Source: an uncultured Peptoniphilus sp.
GTDB lineage: Bacteria > Bacillota > Clostridia > Tissierellales > Peptoniphilaceae
Reading direction: 5' to 3'
NCBI GenBank assembly: GCA_902489255.1
Contig: CABTZF010000013.1
Location: forward strand, 1-44,939
DNA length: 44,939 nt
Under the pieces are notes generated by a model, which saw only the letters and a list, made by a program, of their open reading frames with translations, searched no databases and was not told the DNA's origin. The translations under genes and the position numbers were made by a program. This document shows, in pieces, positions 39,262-44,939 of the stretch (position 1 is the stretch's first letter; every line of letters begins with the position of its first letter).

Positions 39262-41568
39262 TTAAGTATAATATTCTTTCCAAAATTTTTTAAGATTGTT
39301 TTCCAGATCTTCAAGATTCTCTATATCTTTTATTTTCCAATATGCCGGCAGCAAAGTTTTATAAGGTTCTTTGGAAAATCTTTGGTCTATTAATAAAATT
39401 ACTCCCTTATCATTTTCGCTTCTTATGACCCTGCCCCCTGCCTGAGAAACCTTAACAATTCCCGGATATATATAAGCATAATCATATCCCTTTTTCAGCT
39501 TTTTTTGAAAATGTTCTTTTAATATATTTCTTTGATAAGAAATTTGAGGAATGCCAACCGTAATGATTGCAACTCCAATTAGTCTTTTACCCAATAAATC
39601 TATGCCTTCACTAAAGGCTCCTCCCATAACGGCAAAGGCCCTAATATCTTCCTCGTATTTGAATTTTAAAAGAAATTTATTCCTATCATCCTCTGTCATG
39701 TTCCTTTTTTGGATAATCACCTTATCATCTGTAATTTTATATTTTTCGTAAACTTCTTCCATAAAAGAATATGAGGGAAAGAAAAAAATATAATTTCCTT
39801 TTATTGCTGTAAATTTTTCCAAATTTTTGGCAATATTAACAATAGAATTTGACCTGTCTTTATAAACTGTTGAGATGTTTTTTTCTCTTAAAACCAGGAG
39901 CTTATTAGGGTCAAAGGGTGAAGGTATCCTATAACTGTAGGATTTTTCATCTCCTCCCAAAAGGTGGATATAGTAGCTGATCGGTTCAAGAGTTGCAGAA
40001 AAAAATACGGCTGCCCTGGCATTTTTTAATAAATTTCTAAATAATTCTCCGCTATCAAGGCAGAGAATTTTTATAATTTTATCTTCCTTTAGAGAAATAA
40101 AATCACTGTTATAGTAGCTATAAATTTTATTATACTTGAATATTTTAAAATATATGTCCATTACCTTATCATAATTTTCATCTTCCTTATATTTAATTAA
40201 ATAATCATTCAAAGAATATAATAATTTCTCCATAGCCTCATTGAATTCCTCAAAGGCTCTATAAGTATAAAATTTATTTTTATTTATTAGGTCAAATTCA
40301 TTTATTGCTTTCACTAGATTTTTACTTATTATTTTTAAATCCTTGGGAATAATTTCATTTAAAACTATTAAATCATTTACTGATATTTCTGCAGAAAACA
40401 TGGTTCTTGCCCTGTCTACCAAGTTGTGAGCCTCATCAACAAGAAGGGCATAATTATCTAAGGACGAATCAAAAAATCTTTTTAGGTAAACATTAGGATC
40501 AAAGGCATAATTATAATCGCAAATTACAAAGTCGGAAAAATTGGCAAGATCCAGCTGAAATTCAAAGGGACAAATAAAATGAAGTCTGGCAAACTTATCA
40601 ATATTCGACCTTTTAAATTCATCTGTAGAATCAAAAATATCTACTATGGCATCATTTACCCTGTCAAAATGGCCCTTTGCAAAAGGACAATCTCTAGGAT
40701 TGCATTTTACTTCATCGTTTATACAAATTTTTTCTTTAGCGGTTATTGTTAGAAATTTTAGATTTAGCCCCTTATCCATTAACTTAAATAAGGATTCTTC
40801 CGCAGTAATTTTACCTGTTGATCGTGACACTAAATAAAAAACTTTGTCTAACAATCCTTCTCCAATTGCCTTTATTGATGGAAAAATTGTTGACATTGAC
40901 TTGCCGATTCCTGTCGGCGCTTCGATAAAAAGTTTATTCTTATAGGTGATCGTATTGTAAACGGAAACAGCCATTTCTCTTTGACCCGGTCTATAATTTT
41001 TAAAGGGAAAGTTAATATTTTTTATTGACTTATCTCTTTCTTCTTTCCAAGCAATTATTCTTCTTGTAAATTCTAAATAGCTGCCTATAATTTCATTAAA
41101 AAAATCAGCAAGCTCCTCAAAAGAAAAAATATGATCAATTTTCTTTATTTCTTCATTTTGCAAATGAAAATAAGTTAAGCGAACCTTAACAGTATTTAAG
41201 TTTTTTTGACTTGCATATATATAGGCATAGACTTTAGCCTGTGCCCAATGGAGAATATTAGAATCGTAAGAAAGTTCTTCTAAATCACGAGTTGTTGATT
41301 TTATTTCATCAATTATATAAATATTTTCATCATCTTCAAAACCTATTCCATCAGCCCTGCCCTCTACAGTAATTTTTATATCCTCTATTGTAAGATCAAT
41401 AGAAAGCGGCACTTCTTTTTTATAGGATGCCGTATATAGAGTTTGCAATTTTTGATGGGCATAAATTCCTGCCAAAGCTCTTGAATTAGAATAAAAACCC
41501 CTGTCAATGTCTCCACTTCTTTTAACAAATTCTATTAAATTTCTGACTGAAATTCTTACTTCTTTCAT
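39262..41568 (-). CDS. Fe-S DinG/XPD-type DNA helicase with N-terminal RecB/Cas4-like nuclease domain
   Basis: 768 aa. Residues 1-170 look like a PD-(D/E)XK nuclease: H38 (YAHQKL), D73 (GRADG), E88-I-K90 (IIDEIKST), and Q110..Y114. The rest is a superfamily 2 helicase of the DinG/XPD group: Walker A APTGIGKS (217-224), DEAH box (378-381), and C-terminal motifs GGAFSEGIDLLG and QAGGRVIRS. Four cysteines C282, C289, C294 and C333 sit between motifs I and II in the pattern of the XPD 4Fe-4S cluster. It probably unwinds and trims DNA in repair; the exact pathway is unknown. It follows trmL by 17 nt and is probably cotranscribed with the FAD protein and trmL. Confidence 0.85.
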   Translation of the reverse strand: MKEVRISVRNLIEFVKRSGDIDRGFYSNSRALAGIYAHQKLQTLYTASYKKEVPLSIDLTIEDIKITVEGRADGIGFEDDENIYIIDEIKSTTRDLEELSYDSNILHWAQAKVYAYIYASQKNLNTVKVRLTYFHLQNEEIKKIDHIFSFEELADFFNEIIGSYLEFTRRIIAWKEERDKSIKNINFPFKNYRPGQREMAVSVYNTITYKNKLFIEAPTGIGKSMSTIFPSIKAIGEGLLDKVFYLVSRSTGKITAEESLFKLMDKGLNLKFLTITAKEKICINDEVKCNPRDCPFAKGHFDRVNDAIVDIFDSTDEFKRSNIDKFARLHFICPFEFQLDLANFSDFVICDYNYAFDPNVYLKRFFDSSLDNYALLVDEAHNLVDRARTMFSAEISVNDLIVLNEIIPKDLKIISKNLVKAINEFDLINKNKFYTYRAFEEFNEAMEKLLYSLNDYLIKYKEDENYDKVMDIYFKIFKYNKIYSYYNSDFISLKEDKIIKILCLDSGELFRNLLKNARAAVFFSATLEPISYYIHLLGGDEKSYSYRIPSPFDPNKLLVLREKNISTVYKDRSNSIVNIAKNLEKFTAIKGNYIFFFPSYSFMEEVYEKYKITDDKVIIQKRNMTEDDRNKFLLKFKYEEDIRAFAVMGGAFSEGIDLLGKRLIGVAIITVGIPQISYQRNILKEHFQKKLKKGYDYAYIYPGIVKVSQAGGRVIRSENDKGVILLIDQRFSKEPYKTLLPAYWKIKDIENLEDLENNLKKFWKEYYT

Positions 41569-41585
41569 TATAAAAAACCTAAAGA

Positions 41586-42050
41586 TTAACCTAAATCAAA
41601 AAAATTATTTTGTCTTAGGGCTTCATATAAAATGATATTGGCAGAGTTGGAAAGATTTAAAGACCTCCCATAATTTTTTAGCATGGGGATTTTTATTGCA
41701 TAATCGTAGTGGCTAAAGATTAAATCTTCCGGAAGTCCTCTTGTTTCCGGACCAAAGACAATAAAATCTTCATCTTTATATCTAACTTCTGTATATAATT
41801 TTTTTGCCTTAGTCGTTGCTAAATAAAAAGTTCTGTTTGGATATTTTTCTAATAATTCATCGTAAGAATCATATACATTAATATCCACCAAATGCCAGTA
41901 GTCAAGACCGGCTCTTTTTACATGCTTATCATCAATTTCAAAACCTAAAGGCTTAATTAAATGAAGCCTGGTATTGGTGAGTCCGCAAGTTCTTGCTATA
42001 GCTCCTGTATTAAAAGGTATCTCCGGTTCATAAAAACATATATTTAACAT
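41586..42050 (-). CDS. trmL: tRNA (cytidine(34)-2'-O)-methyltransferase
   Basis: SPOUT-class enzyme methylating the 2'-O of the wobble base in tRNA-Leu. 154 aa: NICFYEPEIPFNTGAIARTC, LIKPLGFEID, DFIVFGPETRGLPEDL, and the trefoil knot end RSLNLSNSANIILYEAL. It directly abuts the FAD gene (stop and start adjacent) and precedes the helicase. Symbol trmL by family; the methylated nucleotide cannot be read from sequence alone. Confidence 0.93.
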   Translation of the reverse strand: MLNICFYEPEIPFNTGAIARTCGLTNTRLHLIKPLGFEIDDKHVKRAGLDYWHLVDINVYDSYDELLEKYPNRTFYLATTKAKKLYTEVRYKDEDFIVFGPETRGLPEDLIFSHYDYAIKIPMLKNYGRSLNLSNSANIILYEALRQNNFFDLG

Positions 42051-43592
42051 TTAACCCTCCAAAATTTCTATGGCACATTTAAGACCGTCAAGACTTGAAG
42101 AAATAATTCCACCGGCATAGCCGGCCCCTTCTCCTATAGGTCTTAAATTTTTATATTCTAATGTATGAAAATTTTCTCTTAAGATTTTTATAGGAGATGA
42201 AGTTCTTGTTTCAACCCCCGTTAAAATTGCATCTGCTCTTGCAAAACCATGAAGTTTTTTATCCATATTTAATATTGCCTCTTGTAAAACTTTTGTTAAA
42301 CCTATTGGATAAATTTCATTCAGAGCACTTAATTTATAGCCCGGCTTATAAGTTGGCTTAATTTGTCCGAGATTTAAACTTATGGTTTCATTTAAAAAAT
42401 CACAAACTTTTTGGACAGGAGCCAAATATTTTCCTCCTCCTAAAATGAAGGCCTTTTCTTCAATTGCCCTCTGAAAATTTATTCCTGCTAAGTTTCCGCT
42501 TCCAAAAGTTTTATAGTCAACTGTTGCAACTAGAGCGGAATTTGCATTTTCTCCGTTTCTTTCATGTTCACTCATTCCATTAACACAAAGTCTTTCTTTT
42601 TCAGTGGCTGACGGCACAACATAGCCTCCCGGACACATACAAAAAGTATAGGCATTGTGGGGATTTTCCTTTTTTGAATAAGTTAGGGCATAAGTAGCCT
42701 TGGGAAGATTTTCATTTTCAATTTTATATTGAGAAAAATTAATATCTTTTTGTAGGTGTTCAATTCTAAAACCCACTGCAAAAGGCTTTGCTTCTATTGT
42801 AATATACTTATCCAACATAAAAAATGTATCTCTGGCTGAATTGCCCAAAGCTAAAATATATTCGCAAGCCTCAAATTCTCCCTTATCTGTAATTAATGAC
42901 ACTACTTTTTCATCTTTAAATTTTAAATCAATAAATTTACAGTTAAAATGAAATTCTCCGCCCATTTTTATTATGGACTTTCTTATATTTTTTATAACCT
43001 TTCTTAAAATATCAGTTCCAATATGAGGCATAGATTCATATAAAATATCCTCCGGTGCTCCGTGGGATACTAAAATTTCAAAAATTTTTACCGACCTCTT
43101 ATCTTTTGACCTGGAAGTCAGCTTTCCGTCAGAAAAAGTTCCGGCTCCCCCTTCTCCAAAAGATATGTTTGAATTTTCATCAAGAATGGAATTTATCATT
43201 AGGTTATTAATCTTTTCCATCCTCTTATCAATATCATCTCCACGTTCAATTATCTTAACCTTAACTCCTGCCTTTAAAAGACTATAGGCACAAAAAAGTC
43301 CCGCCGGTCCTGCTCCCACAACTACAGCCGTCTTGATATTGTTTTTATTTTTTAAAACTAATTTTTCTTCATTATATATAACAATATCATTTTTAAGTTT
43401 TTGGAAAGTTTTAGGACTCACGTCGGTGTCTACAAGAACCTGGTAAACATAAAAGAGTCCACCTCTTGCATCTAAAGACCTTTTATATATAGAAAAAGAG
43501 AAATCATCTTTTTTTATCAACTTTTTTATTTTTTCATAAAGAGTCTCCTTTGAAGAATCAAAGGGAAGCTTAATATTTCTTAAAAGAATCAA
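42051..43592 (-). CDS. Uncharacterised FAD-dependent dehydrogenase (COG2509)
   Basis: 513 aa. The N-terminal 80 residues form a small alpha/beta domain; the FAD Rossmann motif VVVGAGPAGLFCAY (91-104) follows, then SFGEGGAGTFSDGKLTSRSKD, FCMCPGGYVVPSA, and the C-terminal IGEGAGYAGGIISSSLDG, all typical of COG2509. The family is conserved in anaerobic Firmicutes with no settled reaction. The start is a TTG at 43592 with GGTG 6 nt upstream. First gene of the FAD-trmL-helicase unit; no operon function is evident from the neighbours. Confidence 0.9.
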   Translation of the reverse strand: MILLRNIKLPFDSSKETLYEKIKKLIKKDDFSFSIYKRSLDARGGLFYVYQVLVDTDVSPKTFQKLKNDIVIYNEEKLVLKNKNNIKTAVVVGAGPAGLFCAYSLLKAGVKVKIIERGDDIDKRMEKINNLMINSILDENSNISFGEGGAGTFSDGKLTSRSKDKRSVKIFEILVSHGAPEDILYESMPHIGTDILRKVIKNIRKSIIKMGGEFHFNCKFIDLKFKDEKVVSLITDKGEFEACEYILALGNSARDTFFMLDKYITIEAKPFAVGFRIEHLQKDINFSQYKIENENLPKATYALTYSKKENPHNAYTFCMCPGGYVVPSATEKERLCVNGMSEHERNGENANSALVATVDYKTFGSGNLAGINFQRAIEEKAFILGGGKYLAPVQKVCDFLNETISLNLGQIKPTYKPGYKLSALNEIYPIGLTKVLQEAILNMDKKLHGFARADAILTGVETRTSSPIKILRENFHTLEYKNLRPIGEGAGYAGGIISSSLDGLKCAIEILEG

Positions 43593-43651
43593 TTTATCAC
43601 CAATAATATTTTAGTCCATTTGTAAAATATTTTAAAGGTAAAATAGTATAA

Positions 43652-43680
43652 AAAAGTGCCGGTAATTTTTACAGGCACTA
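43652..43680 (-). terminator. Terminator after the GGADGPT mini-protein gene
   Basis: Minus strand AGTGCC-T-GTAA-AAA-TTAC-C-GGCACT followed by TTTTTTATA; about 11-bp stem with one mismatch. Confidence 0.9.
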
Positions 43681-43687
43681 AATAAAT

Positions 43688-43918
43688 TTATTTAACTGAA
43701 TTTTCTACATAGATGGAAGTTGGTCCATCTGCTCCCCCTATAATTTCAACATTTCCATCTTTTGTCATCTCTTTCCACTCTTTATCGCTTACTGACTTTC
43801 CGGTCATCTCTTCATATTGAGATTTACTAAGACCCTTATTAGAATTATTTTTAAAATAGAAAAAAGATCCTAAAATTAAAACAAAAATTAAAGCTATAAG
43901 ATATCCTTTTTTATTCAT
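43688..43918 (-). CDS. 76-aa membrane-anchored protein with GGADGPTSIY motif (OadB-like fragment)
   Basis: From the ATG at 43918 (GGAGG 5 nt upstream): one N-terminal membrane helix (about 6-22), a polar segment of about 35 residues (GLSKSQYEEMTGKSVSDKEW), and the end NVEIIGGADGPTSIYVENSVK (about 56-76). The motif I-I-G-G-A-D-G-P-T-S-I-Y is a hallmark of the beta subunit of sodium-pumping decarboxylases (OadB/MmdB/GcdB), where it lies in the ion-translocating core. Here it is detached and located outside a membrane segment. It is not a piece of a broken gene: it has its own ribosome site, stop and terminator. Function unknown. Small proteins with this ending exist in anaerobic Firmicutes and are often misnamed decarboxylase subunits. 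Confidence 0.75.
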   Translation of the reverse strand: MNKKGYLIALIFVLILGSFFYFKNNSNKGLSKSQYEEMTGKSVSDKEWKEMTKDGNVEIIGGADGPTSIYVENSVK

Positions 43919-43958
43919 TTTTACCTCCAAAATGTAATTAATATAAATTTATTTTCTG

Positions 43959-44363
43959 TTATTGCTTTTCTTTTGAACTTTCCTCAGATTTTTTAAAAGC
44001 TTGAACTATAAAATATATAAAAATAAATACCGACATATTCTTAAATGAATCAAGCATCAAAAACCAATTTTTATCATATAGTAACTTTTCCGTCCTGCCA
44101 TAATAATCTGTTGCAAATGCTATAATTAAGATAATAAGCATAAATATGGAATTCATAAATATTAAAATTTTATTTGCCTCATTATTTCTAAAAGCTAAAA
44201 AATAAAATATATAAGCATAAAATAAATATCCAATTAAAATCAAACTAAAATAAAATATACTTCCTCCTATTTTAAGATAGCAAGTATAGTAAAGCAAATA
44301 TATTAAAAGCATTACAGCTGAGATATATAAGATTGGCAAAGTTTTATAAAAAATTTTTTTCAT
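43959..44363 (-). CDS. 134-aa four-helix membrane protein
   Basis: From the ATG at 44363 (AAGGAT upstream): four predicted membrane helices (about 8-28, 36-57, 65-86, 105-122) and a charged tail KKSEESSKEKQ. Very rich in I, F, Y and L. No family motif was recognised. It precedes the GGADGPT mini-protein by 40 nt in the same direction and probably shares its transcript, so the two may work together. A promoter whose -35 lies in the first repeat unit is the likely source. The longer frame to 44402 is not needed. Confidence 0.7.
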   Translation of the reverse strand: MKKIFYKTLPILYISAVMLLIYLLYYTCYLKIGGSIFYFSLILIGYLFYAYIFYFLAFRNNEANKILIFMNSIFMLIILIIAFATDYYGRTEKLLYDKNWFLMLDSFKNMSVFIFIYFIVQAFKKSEESSKEKQ

Positions 44364-44413
44364 TAATATCCTTGTCCTTTTACCTACTATCAACGTTTCC
44401 ACTTTCTGATATA

Positions 44414-44442
44414 ATTATATACTCAGTCTTAAATTCTAGCAA
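44414..44442 (-). promoter_or_regulatory. Promoter of the 44363-43688 gene pair, -35 within the repeat
   Basis: Minus strand TTGCTA (44442-44437), 17 nt, TATAAT (44419-44414). The -35 is the reverse complement of the TAGCAA that begins repeat copy 1. Confidence 0.55.
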
Positions 44443-44625
44443 GTTACAAATATATATTCATTAACCATACTTTATATAAAAATAACCACTATTTCTAGTG
44501 GCAAGACTTATGACAAGTAAAACCCTCTTGCTATGAATATCCTACGTAAAAAATTGTCTAGCTTTCAAATTGAAGACCTTCGTCTAAAATCACATTGTTT
44601 TAACTTTAGCAAGTTTTGATTATTA
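44437..44625. repeat. Tandem 190-bp repeat, copy 1
   Basis: Begins TAGCAAGTTACAAA and ends AGCAAGTTTTGATTATTA. Contains the hairpin CCACTA-TTTC-TAGTGG (44486-44501), CTTGCTA (inverted TAGCAAG) and AGAC-CTTC-GTCT. On the minus strand: TTGAAA (44568-44563), 18 nt, TAGGAT (44544-44539), then the hairpin with GAAA loop and TTATTTTTAT. No open reading frame fits. Confidence 0.85.
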
Positions 44626-44650
44626 GGGACAGTCCTAAAGGACAGTCCCA
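44625..44650. repeat. Inverted repeat between copies 1 and 2
   Basis: GGGACAGTCC-TAAA-GGACAGTCCC, a hairpin with one internal A-A mismatch. Each arm is itself GGAC-A-GTCC. It is absent from the copy 2/copy 3 junction, so it may be an insertion scar or separate mobile palindrome. Confidence 0.6.
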
Positions 44651-44669
44651 ACTTTACAAATTATATATT

Positions 44670-44860
44670 TAGCAAGTTAGAAATTATATATTCATTAACC
44701 ATACTTTATATAAAAATAACCACTATTTCTAGTGGCAAAACTTATGACCAAGTAAAACCCTCTTGCTAGGAATATCCTACGTTAAAAATTGTCTAGCTTT
44801 CAAATTGAAGACCTTCGTCTAAAATCATACTGTTTTAACCTTAGCAAGTTTTGATTATTA
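44670..44860. repeat. Tandem 190-bp repeat, copy 2
   Basis: 191 bp, nearly identical to copy 1 with scattered single-base changes and small indels. Hairpin at 44720-44735; minus-strand TTGAAA (44803-44798), 18 nt, TAGGAT (44779-44774) are kept exactly. It abuts copy 3 directly. Confidence 0.85.
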
Positions 44861-44939
44861 TAGCAAGTTACAAATTATATATTCATTAACCATACTTTAT
44901 ATAAAAATAACCACTATTTCTAGTGGCAAGACTTATGAC
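44861..44939. repeat. Tandem 190-bp repeat, copy 3 (cut by window end)
   Basis: Starts TAGCAAGTTACAAATTATAT at the end of copy 2 and runs to the window edge, keeping the CCACTA-TTTC-TAGTGG hairpin (44911-44926). More copies may follow outside. Confidence 0.85.

Noticed and set aside
43688..43918. Decarboxylase beta subunit annotation for the GGADGPT protein
   Set aside because: Only about ten residues are shared; the multi-helix body of OadB is absent and no sodium-pump genes are adjacent.
44437..44939. CRISPR array
   Set aside because: Repeats are about 190 bp and adjoin directly; there are no 25-40 bp repeats with unique spacers and no cas genes.

Overview
The window is AT-rich chromosomal DNA from a low-GC Gram-positive anaerobe. 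Gene order and protein style point to Clostridia-related Tissierellia, most likely a Peptoniphilaceae-type coccus (Anaerococcus/Peptoniphilus/Finegoldia group). This is inference: the yabN-hup-rqcP-divIC-S1-tilS-hpt-ftsH-coaX-dusB-greA-lysS order is the Firmicutes 'tilS' neighbourhood, sporulation genes such as yabP are missing from it, and there is no sign of an outer membrane. Strong Shine-Dalgarno sites (AGGAGG) precede most genes, and GTG or TTG starts are common.

Layout. 1-4033 (minus): lysS (cut by the window edge), greA, dusB, coaX. 4153-7265 (plus): bioY behind a candidate BirA operator, then a class A penicillin-binding protein. 7457-14616 (minus): a small export-type membrane protein, then ftsH, hpt, tilS, an S1-domain protein, divIC, a 55-aa membrane protein in the yabQ position, rqcP, HU, and a shortened YabN-like protein. 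14868-28642 (minus): the full S10-spc-alpha ribosomal superoperon from rpsJ to rplQ with secY, adk, a KOW protein, infA, rpmJ and rpoA, behind a strong promoter and a structured leader; map and rpsD are absent. 28860-32500: an IS30-type transposase remnant and a four-gene minus-strand operon coding for a lactococcin-972-like secreted protein, two FtsX-like half-permeases and an ABC ATPase. 32769-34555 (plus): etfB-etfA. 34619-38787 (minus): a 47-aa membrane protein, rplL and rplJ (with an L10 leader), a VanY/CwlK-type peptidase, and rpmG-secE-nusG-rplK-rplA. The ribosomal stalk genes are split by the peptidase and are not followed by rpoB. 39262-43592 (minus): a COG2509 FAD protein, trmL and an Fe-S helicase with a RecB-like nuclease domain. 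43688-44363 (minus): a tiny membrane protein carrying the GGADGPTSIY motif of sodium-pump decarboxylase beta subunits, and a four-TM protein. 44437-44939: tandem repeats of about 190 bp.

Most of the window is housekeeping: translation, secretion, cell division and tRNA modification. Regulation can be read at several points: promoters with 17-bp spacing at rpsJ, rplJ and rpmG, a classical L10 leader ending in a terminator, and an rpmG leader in which a terminator and a ribosome-site-sequestering helix are mutually exclusive. The most unusual elements are the LysRS/tRNA-binding-domain fusion, the split permease operon whose secreted protein lacks a normal start codon, the GGADGPT mini-protein, and the tandem repeats, each of which looks like a small RNA unit on the minus strand (promoter-like boxes, a GAAA-loop hairpin and a U-rich tract). 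No tRNA or rRNA gene, CRISPR array, prophage or intact insertion sequence was seen.
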